DNA from: Oscillospiraceae bacterium
GTDB taxonomy: Bacteria > Bacillota > Clostridia > Oscillospirales > Oscillospiraceae
Assembly (NCBI GenBank): GCA_020025545.1
Contig: JAHHRX010000008.1
Span: forward strand, 9,146 to 73,145
Direction of reading: 5' to 3'
DNA: 64,000 bases
Below the pieces are notes generated by a model that was given only the letters and a program-made list of their open reading frames with translations, made no database searches and was not told the DNA's origin. The position numbers and the translations under genes are program-made. Below are positions 50,072 to 59,108 of this stretch, piece after piece. The number at the start of each line of letters is the position of its first letter. Positions within the stretch are counted from its first letter, which is position 1.

Positions 50072-52804
50072 ATGTCAGAGAAAACTACAAAGTCTCAGGC
50101 TGAAAAGGCGGCTTCGGCCGGAAAACAGGGAAAAACAACTAAAAAATCAACATCATCGCAAAAATCAAAGAATAATGCTGCCAAATCTGCCGGCAAGATT
50201 CAGGTCGCAGATACTCCCATTCCGGTGCGGCTCATCACTTCCGTTGCGGCCCTGACGATGTTTGTTTTGTTTCTGGTAGCGTTTTTGAATCCGGAGGGCG
50301 CCCTGATTACATTTTTCTACCGTTTCATTCTGATGCTCATCGGCAAGGTTGCATTTTATGTTGCAATCCCCGCATTGCTTTACTTATTCGTGATTCAGGC
50401 GTTCAGCGGCAAGCGGCCGGTCATTCTTCGCAGCGTGTGTCTTCTGTGCTTTGTGATGATTTGCGGCTGCATCTCCCAGCTGACCCTTGGAGAAGAGGGA
50501 ATGCCCAAGGGCATTGCAATTGTAAAAGCACTGTCCGCTGGCGGTATTGACGGTTCTGCTGCCGGTGTCCTTTGCGGAGGTATTGCGCTGATTTTCAAGT
50601 GGCTCTTCGGAACGGTGATTTCCTACATCATTTTTGTGCTTGCCGCCCTCGTTACGCTGCTGGCAGCCTTCCAGATTACCATTCCCAGTATCATTCGTGC
50701 TGTGGAGAATCGCCCGAGAGCGGATTGGGAAAATGAGGAACCGGAGGTTCAGGAGCCTGCAACGATCGTAGTTAACCACATCGCCAACAAGCGCATTGCG
50801 CATGTGGAAAATAAGCGGCGCCAGCAGGAAGAACGCCAAATGGAAATCGATATTCCTGTGGACGATGAGCCTTTGCATGTTCCTTTTTCCCGGAAGCGCA
50901 AAATCAGTAAAAAGGCAAATGACTTTATGAACGAGATCGGCTCTGATGTGGAAGAGCCGGTGGCTGCCGCCAAGGAAGCCGTCGCAGAAGATACCAGCGT
51001 GGATCTGATTCTCGGCAGCGGTGATGCATCAGCTGCAGCCGTACAGGAAACGATTCCTGCCAATACTTTCGTTATGCCGGAAATTCCGGAGGAAATGCCT
51101 CCCTTCTGTAAGGAAGAGACCCCGATTATGGCGCCTGTTCCGGCAGAAACCATGGTGGATACTCCCACAGTTTCCGAAAAGACCCAGATTGCCGAGCCTG
51201 TTCCCGGCAAGGTAACAGCGAAAGAAGCGCAGGAATCTGCCCAGCAGGTGGCAGAGGAGATTGCGAAGGCGCAGGTTCGCACAAAACCGGAGTATTGCTT
51301 CCCGCCACTGGATCTGCTGAATCTGCCTGCCCGTGGTGCAATGGATGCAACCATGGAAATGCGCGAAAACACCCGTCGCCTCAATGAGACGCTGGCGAGC
51401 TTCAAGATTGAGGCGCATATCATCAATGTGACCCGTGGCCCCAGTGTCACTCGCTATGAGGTGGAGCTGGATAAGGGCGTACGGCTGAATAAGCTGACCT
51501 CCTGCGCCGATGATATTGCACTGAGTTTGGGTGCATCCGGTGTCCGGATCGCCGCCGTTCCCGGAAAAATCTCCGTGGTAGGTATCGAAGTTCCCAACCG
51601 TACCGTAACCATGGTTTCTTTGCGGGAGGTCATTGATTCAAATGAGTTTTCCCATGCAAAATCCAAGTCCTCTTTCGCTGTGGGCAAGGATATCGGCGGT
51701 GCCTGCATCATCGGCAACATCGCAAAGCTACCGCATATGCTGATCGCCGGTACCACCGGTTCCGGTAAATCCGTATGCATGAACTCCATCATTATCAGCT
51801 TGCTTTATAAGTCCGGCCCCGAAGATGTGAAACTCATTATGATCGATCCCAAGATGGTGGAACTGGGTATTTACAACGGTATTCCCCATCTGCTCATCCC
51901 GGTGGTGACGGATCCCAAGAAGGCCGCCGGCTCCCTCCAATGGGCGGTTACAGAAATGATGCGCCGATATAAGGCCATGTCTGATGCAGGTGTCCGGGAT
52001 CTGGAATCCTACAACAGCATCATGGAAAACGATGAGGAAGGCACAAAGCTGCCCCAGGTAGTCGTAATCATTGATGAGCTGGCTGACTTGATGCTGGTGG
52101 CAGCCAAGGAAGTGGAAGAATCTATTTGCCGTATTGCCCAGATGGGCCGTGCTGCGGGTATCCACCTGATTATTGCTACACAGCGTCCTTCTGCGGATGT
52201 AATCACGGGCCTTATGAAGGCAAATATTCCTTCCCGAATCGCTTTTGCGGTGGCATCCGCTATGGAATCCAGAATTATTCTGGATACACAGGGCGCTGAA
52301 AAGCTGGTTGGTAAGGGCGATATGCTCTATGCACCCATCGGCACGGGCAAGCCAATCCGTGTTCAGGGCTGCTTTGTTTCTGATTCCGAGGTGGAGGCCG
52401 TGGCATCCTATGTGAAAGAACACTACAATACCGATTACGATGAATCCGTCATGGAGGAAATTGAAAAGAAAGCAATGCAGACCGGAACCGGAAAATCTGC
52501 CTCCCCGGACCTTGAGCCAAACGCAGAGGAGCTGGATGGAGACGAAATGCTGCCGGCAGCTGTAGATGTGATCCTTGAGACGGGACAGGCTTCTGTTTCC
52601 ATGCTCCAGCGTCGGTTGAAGCTGGGGTATGCCCGTGCCGCTCGCATTGTGGACGAAATGGAGGAAAAGGGAATCGTAGGCCCATTCCAGGGCAGTAAGC
52701 CCCGCAACATCCTCATTACGAAGGAACAATGGCAGGCTATGTGCTCCGGTCAGCCTGCGCAGATGGAAATCCAGGAACCGGACCCTCAGTTTGAGGAAGA
52801 ATAA
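50072..52804 (+). CDS. spoIIIE: DNA translocase FtsK/SpoIIIE
   Basis: The 910-residue motor pumps DNA across the division or sporulation septum. A Lys/Ser-rich cytoplasmic start precedes four membrane helices (about 52-210). A long acidic linker (210-410) follows, then the motor with Walker A AGTTGSGKSVCMN (near 557) and Walker B region VVIIDELADLM. The C-terminal winged-helix gamma domain (about 840-900) includes SVSMLQRRLKLGYARAARI and reads the polarity sequences. The linker is longer than in Bacillus SpoIIIE. Confidence 0.95.
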   Translation: MSEKTTKSQAEKAASAGKQGKTTKKSTSSQKSKNNAAKSAGKIQVADTPIPVRLITSVAALTMFVLFLVAFLNPEGALITFFYRFILMLIGKVAFYVAIPALLYLFVIQAFSGKRPVILRSVCLLCFVMICGCISQLTLGEEGMPKGIAIVKALSAGGIDGSAAGVLCGGIALIFKWLFGTVISYIIFVLAALVTLLAAFQITIPSIIRAVENRPRADWENEEPEVQEPATIVVNHIANKRIAHVENKRRQQEERQMEIDIPVDDEPLHVPFSRKRKISKKANDFMNEIGSDVEEPVAAAKEAVAEDTSVDLILGSGDASAAAVQETIPANTFVMPEIPEEMPPFCKEETPIMAPVPAETMVDTPTVSEKTQIAEPVPGKVTAKEAQESAQQVAEEIAKAQVRTKPEYCFPPLDLLNLPARGAMDATMEMRENTRRLNETLASFKIEAHIINVTRGPSVTRYEVELDKGVRLNKLTSCADDIALSLGASGVRIAAVPGKISVVGIEVPNRTVTMVSLREVIDSNEFSHAKSKSSFAVGKDIGGACIIGNIAKLPHMLIAGTTGSGKSVCMNSIIISLLYKSGPEDVKLIMIDPKMVELGIYNGIPHLLIPVVTDPKKAAGSLQWAVTEMMRRYKAMSDAGVRDLESYNSIMENDEEGTKLPQVVVIIDELADLMLVAAKEVEESICRIAQMGRAAGIHLIIATQRPSADVITGLMKANIPSRIAFAVASAMESRIILDTQGAEKLVGKGDMLYAPIGTGKPIRVQGCFVSDSEVEAVASYVKEHYNTDYDESVMEEIEKKAMQTGTGKSASPDLEPNAEELDGDEMLPAAVDVILETGQASVSMLQRRLKLGYARAARIVDEMEEKGIVGPFQGSKPRNILITKEQWQAMCSGQPAQMEIQEPDPQFEEE

Positions 52805-52884
52805 TTCGGTTTTGATGCTTCGGCATTAAAATAAATATTGCATCCCATCCGCAGACGCGGAGGGACAGCTAGGAGGAAATTCTT

Positions 52885-53469
52885 TTGAAAAAACAAAAAA
52901 TCAAACACATGGTGGGTATGGCGATTTTGTTGGCCATGATCGTGGTGATGCAGTTCATCAGCGGTATCATCCCTCCGGTAGGGGGCTTCACAATCTCGCT
53001 GGTACTGATTCCCATTGTCCTTGGCTCAGCGCTCTTTGGCCCCGGTGCCGGTGCAGCTTTGGGCGGCGCATTCGGTGTTATCGTATTTATCAACTGTGTG
53101 ACCGGTGCAGACCCCGGCGGCCATATGGTATTTCAGGCAAGCCCCGTCCTGTGCTTTTTGGTAGTCATGGGCAAGGGAATTCTGGCAGGCCTTTGCTCCG
53201 GCCTCGTTTATCGGGTGCTGAAGGGCAAGAACCCTTATCTGGCGATGCTTTGCGCTGCCATTGTGTGTCCCGTCGTGAATACCGGCGTATTTATTGCCAG
53301 TATGCTCCTGTTCTTTGTTGATGTGCTGTCTGCATGGGCGCAGGGCGCTAATCTTGCAGGTTACATTATGTCCGGGCTTCTCCTGGTGAATTTTTTGCCG
53401 GAACTTGCTATCAATGTTGTGTTCAGCCCTGCAGGCGAGAGAATTTTGCAGGTGGTAGACCGTAAGTAA
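52885..53469 (+). CDS. ECF transporter S-component-like membrane protein
   Basis: The 194-residue protein has five or six hydrophobic segments. Its start (MAILLAMIVVMQFISGIIPP) and the segment GFTISLVLIPIVLGSALFGPG are typical of vitamin-binding S-components of energy-coupling-factor transporters. The substrate is unknown, since no ECF ATPase genes or vitamin biosynthesis genes are nearby. The shared ECF module would lie elsewhere. It starts at TTG 52885 after AGGAGG and is followed by a terminator. Confidence 0.78.
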   Translation: MKKQKIKHMVGMAILLAMIVVMQFISGIIPPVGGFTISLVLIPIVLGSALFGPGAGAALGGAFGVIVFINCVTGADPGGHMVFQASPVLCFLVVMGKGILAGLCSGLVYRVLKGKNPYLAMLCAAIVCPVVNTGVFIASMLLFFVDVLSAWAQGANLAGYIMSGLLLVNFLPELAINVVFSPAGERILQVVDRK

Positions 53470-53522
53470 ATTTCATAATCCATACCGAGTGCGGCGAATC
53501 AGCGCCTTTCGGACATTATGCG

Positions 53523-53556
53523 AAGCAGCAGGCTCATTTGAGCCTGCTGCTTTTGC
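53523..53556 (+). terminator. Terminator before spoIIIAA
   Basis: AAGCAGCAGGCTC pairs with GAGCCTGCTGCTT across a 4-base loop, followed by TTTG. It separates the S-component gene from the spoIIIA operon. Confidence 0.85.
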
Positions 53557-53609
53557 TGCTGTGGCATATTTGCCGCTTGCGCGCATAGTCTTTCCTAGGA
53601 GTGATGCAA

Positions 53610-54446
53610 ATGAAATGTGCGTGGCAAGAGCTGCTGATGATCCTGCCCCAGCGCCTGCGGGGAGAAATAGACCGCCGTGGAAAGGAAACTTTGCAGGAAG
53701 TGCGTCTGCGAGTGGGACAAAGAGTAGAGCTGATTCAATCTGCAGGCTCGGAATTTTTAACGGCTGAGGCAAGGCCGGAGGATCTGTCTTTCACGGTCAA
53801 TGCTGCCAGCCGATATTCCCCGTGGTCGGCAGAATCGGCATCCGAGGGCTATATTACCGCTCCGGGAGGCCACAGAATCGGCCTTTGCGGGGAATGTGCG
53901 ATCCATAACGGTATCGTGCAGGGGATCCGTGCACCGACGGCGCTGTGCATTCGGGTGGCTCGGGAGCATCCCGGCATCGGAAACGGAGTTCCGCTTTCCG
54001 GTTCTATGTTGATTTTAGGGCCGCCCGGCAGCGGGAAAACGACTCTCCTTCGGGAAATCATACGCAGACGCTCACAAAAGGAGTGCGTCGCTGTTGTGGA
54101 CGAGCGTGGTGAGCTTTTTCCGCTGGGCGGTGTGTTTGACACCGGCCCCAGAACCGATGTGCTGACTGGGTGCAGAAAGGTACAGGGTATCCAGCTTTTG
54201 CTGAAAACAATGGGGCCAAGTTGTATTGCGGTGGACGAAATCACCTCCAAAGATGACTGTGATGCCCTCATCAGCGGGGCGTGGTGCGGAGTATCCTTGA
54301 TCGCTACGGCACACGCTGCGGATTTTGGGGATCTCAGGCGTCGGAAGGTCTATGGAGATCTGGCGCAGAGGGGAATATTTGATCAATTCCTTGTTTTGCG
54401 ACGGGACAAGTCCTGGCATCTGGAAAGGAGCGGCTATGCAGTATAA
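53610..54446 (+). CDS. spoIIIAA: Stage III sporulation protein AA (ATPase)
   Basis: The 278-residue mother-cell ATPase of the SpoIIIA-SpoIIQ channel has Walker A ILGPPGSGKTTLLREI and VVDERGELFP as the Walker B region. It resembles secretion ATPases and powers the feeding channel to the forespore. The ATG at 53610 is eight bases after AGGAG. It overlaps spoIIIAB by 11 bases. The operon is expected to be controlled by sigma-E, but I could not pick a clear sigma-E promoter. Confidence 0.95.
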   Translation: MKCAWQELLMILPQRLRGEIDRRGKETLQEVRLRVGQRVELIQSAGSEFLTAEARPEDLSFTVNAASRYSPWSAESASEGYITAPGGHRIGLCGECAIHNGIVQGIRAPTALCIRVAREHPGIGNGVPLSGSMLILGPPGSGKTTLLREIIRRRSQKECVAVVDERGELFPLGGVFDTGPRTDVLTGCRKVQGIQLLLKTMGPSCIAVDEITSKDDCDALISGAWCGVSLIATAHAADFGDLRRRKVYGDLAQRGIFDQFLVLRRDKSWHLERSGYAV

Positions 54447-54948
54447 ATTTCTGGGAGCGGCTTTGGTGGTTTCGGGCTGTGGCTTTTTCGGCATCCTGCT
54501 TGCCGTCAACTGCCGCCGTGAAACGGAAATGCTCCGTTCTCTTTGCAGTGCCCTTACCTTCATGTGCTGCGAGCTGGGGGCGCGGATGACGCCGCTGCCG
54601 GAGCTTTGCCGCTGTGCCGGCGGTCACTGTGCCGGCGGGATTCGAAAGGCGTTTCTAGCCATTGCCGAGGAGCTGGATGCACAGGTTGCACCGGATGCAA
54701 CCTGCTGCGTGACGGCGGCGGTTAATCGCTGCCCGGAGCTGCCCAGACGATGCAGAGAGACTTTTTTGAAGGTGGGGCAAATGCTGGGCAGGTTCGACTT
54801 GCAGGGGCAGATGGATGCCATCGAAAGCGCACGGCAGGAATGTGAGCGTGAACGAAAGGAACTGGAAGATAATCAGCAGCAGCGCCTGCGGACATACAAG
54901 ACCTTGGGATTTTGCGCAGGAGCTGCTCTGGCCATTTTATTGTTTTAA
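54436..54948 (+). CDS. spoIIIAB: Stage III sporulation protein AB
   Basis: The 170-residue protein has one N-terminal membrane helix (KFLGAALVVSGCGFFGILL), a helical cytoplasmic part and a C-terminal hydrophobic segment (LGFCAGAALAILLF). It resembles GspF-type platform proteins of secretion systems. It sits second in the ordered spoIIIA operon. Confidence 0.92.
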   Translation: MQYKFLGAALVVSGCGFFGILLAVNCRRETEMLRSLCSALTFMCCELGARMTPLPELCRCAGGHCAGGIRKAFLAIAEELDAQVAPDATCCVTAAVNRCPELPRRCRETFLKVGQMLGRFDLQGQMDAIESARQECERERKELEDNQQQRLRTYKTLGFCAGAALAILLF

Positions 54949-54950
54949 CT

Positions 54951-55145
54951 ATGGATATTGATTTGATTTTCAAAATTGCGGCCATCGGTATCATTGTGTC
55001 CATCCTCAATCAGGTGCTTTCCCGTTCCGGCCGGGAAGAGCAGGCCACCATGACCACTTTAGCTGGGCTTGTGGTGGTGCTGATGATGGTGGCGCAGAAG
55101 ATTGCTGAGCTTTTTGACCTTGTCAAAGAGCTGTTTCGGTTCTGA
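54951..55145 (+). CDS. spoIIIAC: Stage III sporulation protein AC
   Basis: A 64-residue protein with two membrane helices and the family sequence SILNQVLSRSGREEQA. The start ATG at 54951 lies 2 bases after spoIIIAB; the upstream extension is only reading through that gene. Confidence 0.93.
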   Translation: MDIDLIFKIAAIGIIVSILNQVLSRSGREEQATMTTLAGLVVVLMMVAQKIAELFDLVKELFRF

Positions 55146-55540
55146 TGGACAGGTTCTATCAGGCAGCAGCAGGGGTGCTGATTAGCGTGGTGCTGGGGAT
55201 CTTTCTAAGCCGGGAAGGAAAGGAAATGACCCTCGTATTGAGCCTTGTGGTTTGCTGTATGGTATTTGCGGTGGTGGCAGGCTACTTAAAACCAGTGCTG
55301 GAGCTTTTGGGAAATCTCCGGCAAATGGGAAATCTTCAGAACGAAATGCTGCAGATCATGCTGAAGGCAGCAGGAATCGGTCTGATATCGGAAATTTCTG
55401 TACTGATTTGCAATGATGCCGGGAATGCTGCGCTTGGAAAGGTTTTGCAGATCCTTACGACCATAACCCTTCTTTGGCTGGCAATTCCACTGGTAAATTC
55501 ACTTTTGGAGCTTTTACAGCAGATTATGGGGGAAGTATGA
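55145..55540 (+). CDS. spoIIIAD: Stage III sporulation protein AD
   Basis: The 131-residue integral membrane protein has about four helices, with LISEISVLICNDAGNAALGK as a family hallmark. It overlaps spoIIIAC by one base and spoIIIAE by four, and is part of the membrane ring of the channel. Confidence 0.94.
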   Translation: MDRFYQAAAGVLISVVLGIFLSREGKEMTLVLSLVVCCMVFAVVAGYLKPVLELLGNLRQMGNLQNEMLQIMLKAAGIGLISEISVLICNDAGNAALGKVLQILTTITLLWLAIPLVNSLLELLQQIMGEV

Positions 55541-56577
55541 AAAAATGTGCAGTGGGACTGATTATTGTTTTGCTCCTTGCCCTGCCTGCCCGAGCCGTTG
55601 ATTTTACGGCACCTCCGGCTCCGGAAGGGGCACAGGAGCTGATGCCGGCAGAGACAGAGAGCTTCGGCAGCGGCGTCTGGAAGATATTCAAGGCTGCGGT
55701 GGCACGGCTCAAGCCGGATCTTTCAGAGGCTGCCGGCGTTTGCCTTTCTCTGTGTGCCGTGGTGCTTTTGGCATCAACGATGGAGGGAATGCCCGGAAAC
55801 AGCAAGCAGGTGACACGGCTGGTCTGCACTTTGACAGTAGGGGTGATCCTGCTGGAAAAGACCAATTCCCTCATAAATTTGGGAAGCGCCACCGTTTCGG
55901 AGCTGAGCGAATACGGAAAACTTCTGCTGCCGGTAATGACGGCGGCGCTGGCGGCTCAGGGAGGTATCACCACTTCCACGGCACTCTATGGGGCAACGGC
56001 GGCGCTCAATGCCATTCTTGGGCTGCTGATTGCGGGCTTTCTGATTCCGCTGATTTATATGTTTTTGGCATTGGCGGTTGCGAACAGTGCTATGGGGGAG
56101 CAATTGCTCCAGAAGCTTAAAAACTTTATCAAGTGGCTCATAACCTGGGGCCTCAAAATTGTGCTTTACATATTCACCGGCTTCATGGGGATTACCGGCG
56201 TTGTGAGCGGGGCGGCTGATGCGGCTGCGGTAAAGGCTGCAAAACTTACCATATCCGGCGTGGTGCCGGTTATCGGCAGCATTCTCTCAGATGCCTCTGA
56301 GGCGGTGATCGTGGGAGCCGGAGTTGTGAAAAATGCGGTGGGAGTATACGGAATGCTGGCATTGGCAGCGGTGTTTATTACGCCGTTCCTTAAAATAGGC
56401 GCCCACTATCTGCTCCTAAAGCTGACAGCCGCCGCCTGCGGCGTTTTTGGAGTAAAAGGAGCATCCGATCTCATAGAGGATTTCTCCTCGGCTATGGGGC
56501 TGCTTCTCGGTATGACAGGTACGATTTGCTTCCTGCTGATGATCAGCACGGTTTGCTTTATGAAAGGAATGGGATGA
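55537..56577 (+). CDS. spoIIIAE: Stage III sporulation protein AE
   Basis: The 346-residue protein has a signal-like N-terminus (MKKCAVGLIIVLLLALPARA) and seven or so membrane segments. Family motifs such as TLTVGVILLEKTNSLINLG and GFMGITGVVSGAADAAAVKA are present. It is the largest membrane component of the SpoIIIA complex. Confidence 0.94.
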   Translation: MKKCAVGLIIVLLLALPARAVDFTAPPAPEGAQELMPAETESFGSGVWKIFKAAVARLKPDLSEAAGVCLSLCAVVLLASTMEGMPGNSKQVTRLVCTLTVGVILLEKTNSLINLGSATVSELSEYGKLLLPVMTAALAAQGGITTSTALYGATAALNAILGLLIAGFLIPLIYMFLALAVANSAMGEQLLQKLKNFIKWLITWGLKIVLYIFTGFMGITGVVSGAADAAAVKAAKLTISGVVPVIGSILSDASEAVIVGAGVVKNAVGVYGMLALAAVFITPFLKIGAHYLLLKLTAAACGVFGVKGASDLIEDFSSAMGLLLGMTGTICFLLMISTVCFMKGMG

Positions 56578-57053
56578 TGGCAGCAGTCGGAAAGTATATC
56601 CTCTCTGTGATTACAGCGGCAATCCTCTGCGGCGTGGTGCAGACTATTGCGGGAAAGAAAGGAACGACCGGCTCCATTCTGACGCTGATGGCGGGGATTG
56701 TGATGATCCTGACGGTTCTGAGTCCTTGGGCAAAAATCAGGCTTGCGGATTTTTCTTTGGAGCTGGGGGATATTTCGGCACAGTCGGACAATATGATTGC
56801 ATCGGGGGAAAAAGCTGCCCTCGATGCTTATCGGGCAATCATAAAGGAGCGGACGGAAGCATATATCTTGAATAAAGCCGATTCGTTCGGAGCGGAGCTT
56901 CAGGTTTCGGTGAGTCTCAAGGAGGGAGCACAGCCCATTCCGGAGGCAGTTACCATTTCGGGGAATATTTCCCCCTATGCCAAGCGTGTACTGAGTGACA
57001 TGATCCAAAAGGATCTGGGGATCGGTTTGGAGGAGCAGATATGGACGGAGTGA
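56574..57053 (+). CDS. spoIIIAF: Stage III sporulation protein AF
   Basis: The 159-residue protein has two N-terminal membrane helices (YILSVITAAILCGVVQTI and ILTLMAGIVMILTVLSPW) and a soluble ring-building-like domain. Either of two adjacent ATGs (56574, 56577) can start it. It overlaps both neighbours. Confidence 0.9.
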   Translation: MMAAVGKYILSVITAAILCGVVQTIAGKKGTTGSILTLMAGIVMILTVLSPWAKIRLADFSLELGDISAQSDNMIASGEKAALDAYRAIIKERTEAYILNKADSFGAELQVSVSLKEGAQPIPEAVTISGNISPYAKRVLSDMIQKDLGIGLEEQIWTE

Positions 57054-57547
57054 AACGAAAGCAGAAGGTGATGGAATTTGCATCGAAATATCGCTATGCC
57101 ATCCTGATCCTTGTGATCGGCATCGGCCTGATGCTGCTGCCCACGGGAAATGCCGGAGAGAAAGAACCATTGGATTCTGAGCCGCCGGTTCCGCAGCCCC
57201 AGAGCAATGTGCAGCAGGAGCTTCAAAGAATCCTGACTCAGATTGAAGGGGCAGGCAGGGTAGAGGTGATGCTGACGATGGCCTCTGGGGAAGAAATACG
57301 CTATCAGACTGACATCCAGCTTTCCGGTGGCGAAAACGGAGGACAGCAGCAGGATACTGTCATCATTACAGACGGAAAACATGCCCAGCAGGGGCTTGTG
57401 AGCAAGAGAATCCCGCCAACCTATCAAGGGGCCATTGTGGTGTGCCAAGGGGCAGATCAGCCGACGGTACGGCTGGCAGTAACAGATGCGGTGTCAAAAG
57501 TGACCGGGCTGAATTCCAGCCGGATCTCGGTACTCAAAATGAAGTGA
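57041..57547 (+). CDS. spoIIIAG: Stage III sporulation protein AG
   Basis: The 168-residue protein has one membrane helix (YAILILVIGIGLMLLPTG) and a ring-forming outer domain with ILTQIEGAGRVEVMLTMASG and a C-terminal VTGLNSSRISVLKMK. In Bacillus SpoIIIAG forms a large ring in the space between mother cell and forespore. Confidence 0.93.
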   Translation: MDGVKRKQKVMEFASKYRYAILILVIGIGLMLLPTGNAGEKEPLDSEPPVPQPQSNVQQELQRILTQIEGAGRVEVMLTMASGEEIRYQTDIQLSGGENGGQQQDTVIITDGKHAQQGLVSKRIPPTYQGAIVVCQGADQPTVRLAVTDAVSKVTGLNSSRISVLKMK

Positions 57548-57561
57548 ATGGAGGAAATATG

Positions 57562-58134
57562 ATGAAAAAAATGAAAATGGACTGGAACAAGAACTGGAAG
57601 AAGAACTTGATGGCGGCAGCGGTTCTGCTGGTGGTGTGCGCCGGTATCTACATGAACTGGATGTGCAGCAATACGGAAAATGTGGCAAATCTTACCGATA
57701 AACTGGATGTGGATAAGGTTATGTCTGAAAACGGCATCGTCTTGGACGGAGCAACACCGGTCAACGGTGATATGGAGAATACGGTGACAGATTACTTTGC
57801 GGCAGTGCGGCTGTCCCGTCAGCAGGCAAGAGACAGCGCTGTAAACCTTTTGCAGGAGGCGATGGCCTACGGCAAGGATGAGAAAAACGAAGAGTCCAAC
57901 AAAAAGCTGTCGGAAATTGTAGAAACCGCCTTGCAGGAGGCACAGATCGAAAGCCTTATTATTGCCAAGGGTTATCAGGACTGCGTGGCTTATCTGTCGG
58001 ACGGCGCCATTTCCGTGGCAGTTGCATCTCCCGAGGGCGGTATGAAGGACGAAGATGTTGCTCTGGTTGCGGATATTGTTATGAGTCAGACCGGGCTGAA
58101 GATGGAAAAGATCCGTGTCGTAGAAGTTCAGTAG
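57562..58134 (+). CDS. spoIIIAH: Stage III sporulation protein AH
   Basis: The 190-residue protein has one membrane helix (MAAAVLLVVCAGIYMNW) and a C-terminal YscJ/FliF-like domain including YFAAVRLSRQQARDSAVN. It joins forespore SpoIIQ to form the intercellular channel. The ATG at 57562 is seven bases after GGAGG. It is the last gene of the operon, before a strong terminator. Confidence 0.94.
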   Translation: MKKMKMDWNKNWKKNLMAAAVLLVVCAGIYMNWMCSNTENVANLTDKLDVDKVMSENGIVLDGATPVNGDMENTVTDYFAAVRLSRQQARDSAVNLLQEAMAYGKDEKNEESNKKLSEIVETALQEAQIESLIIAKGYQDCVAYLSDGAISVAVASPEGGMKDEDVALVADIVMSQTGLKMEKIRVVEVQ

Positions 58135-58137
58135 GGG

Positions 58138-58168
58138 AAAGGAGCTGTTTTTTAACAGCTCCTTTTTT
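58138..58168 (+). terminator. Terminator of the spoIIIA operon
   Basis: GGAGCTGTT pairs with AACAGCTCC across a TTTT loop, then six T. Confidence 0.93.
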
Positions 58169-58191
58169 GCGATGCGGATATGGAATACACA

Positions 58192-58220
58192 TTGACTATT
58201 TCCTGATTATTTGGTATACT
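58192..58220 (+). promoter_or_regulatory. Promoter of the asp23-nusB run
   Basis: TTGACT (58192-58197), 17 bases, TATACT (58215-58220). Confidence 0.85.
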
Positions 58221-58273
58221 AAACAAAAAGTATCATGCCGAAATAGGTGTGAATGAATCAGGAGGTTTCATCC

Positions 58274-58639
58274 ATGGTTGAGAATAAACAGTATATCACA
58301 CAGCTTCAGGATAACGGCAAAGTTATGATTTCCGAGGATGTTGTGGCAACGATAGTTTCCCAGGCACTGAAGGAAGTGGAGGGCGTTGTGGGACTCAATG
58401 CGAAGCCCGGTGCAGAGCTCGCCGACATCATCGGCAAGTCCTGGGGCAGAGGCATGAAGATTACCATTGCGCAGAATAATGCGCTGACAGTGGATTGTGA
58501 TATCCTCGTGGCTTACGGCCAGAGTGTTATCACGGTTGCAAAGGCTGTGCAGGAGACCGTTACCAATGCTTTGGAGTCCACTACCGGCGTAGAGGTTCAT
58601 GCTGTGAATGTCAATGTTGTCGGCATTGTTCGCCAGTAA
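58274..58639 (+). CDS. Asp23/Gls24 family envelope stress protein
   Basis: The 121-residue protein carries the Asp23 pattern: ISEDVVATIVSQALKEVEGV, VDCDILVAYG, and the C-terminal VNVNVVGIV. The family is membrane-associated through partners in staphylococci and is linked with envelope stress. The ATG at 58274 is after AGGAGG. It begins the run asp23-nusB-TsaD-like-xseA-xseB-ispA, with 10 bases to nusB. Confidence 0.92.
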   Translation: MVENKQYITQLQDNGKVMISEDVVATIVSQALKEVEGVVGLNAKPGAELADIIGKSWGRGMKITIAQNNALTVDCDILVAYGQSVITVAKAVQETVTNALESTTGVEVHAVNVNVVGIVRQ

Positions 58640-58649
58640 GGAGTAATCA

Positions 58650-59108
58650 ATGACAAGAGGAGATGCCAGAGAGCTTGCGGTTCATTTGATTTATTCCCAG
58701 ACCTTTACCGGGGAAGAGCCGAATCAGGTTGTGGAAACCAGGCTGAATAAGGAATACTACAAGAAACTCTCTACTGAAAATTCTATCTATGAAGAGCGGC
58801 CCAGCCGTTCCCAGCTGGCCTATATCGACGGTGTGGTTTCCGGTGTAGTCAACCGTGTGGAGGATCTGAATGCGGTTATTCAGAAGTTCTCCATCGGCTG
58901 GGATGTGTCACGGATTTCCCGCCTCACCAGAACGATTTTGCAGCTGGCTATTTATGAGATTCAGCATGTCAGCGATGTTCCTGTGGGCGTTGCAGTTTCT
59001 GAGGCTGTTCGCCTTGCGAAGAAGTACGACGGCGACGATACAGGTGCTTTCGTCAACGGAATTTTGGGTGCTTATGCCAGAAGTCTCGAGACTGAGGTCA
59101 CCGAATGA
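58650..59108 (+). CDS. nusB: Transcription antitermination factor NusB
   Basis: The 152-residue RNA-binding helical protein acts in rRNA transcription antitermination. Its C-terminal part is typical: ILQLAIYEIQHVSDVPVGVA, SEAVRLAKKYDGDDTGAFVN and GILGAYAR. It overlaps the next gene by four bases (ATGA). Confidence 0.94.
   Translation: MTRGDARELAVHLIYSQTFTGEEPNQVVETRLNKEYYKKLSTENSIYEERPSRSQLAYIDGVVSGVVNRVEDLNAVIQKFSIGWDVSRISRLTRTILQLAIYEIQHVSDVPVGVAVSEAVRLAKKYDGDDTGAFVNGILGAYARSLETEVTE

Noticed and set aside
52805..52884. Vitamin riboswitch before the S-component gene
   Set aside because: The 80-base gap is too short for the common vitamin-sensing aptamers other than preQ1, and no conserved core was seen.
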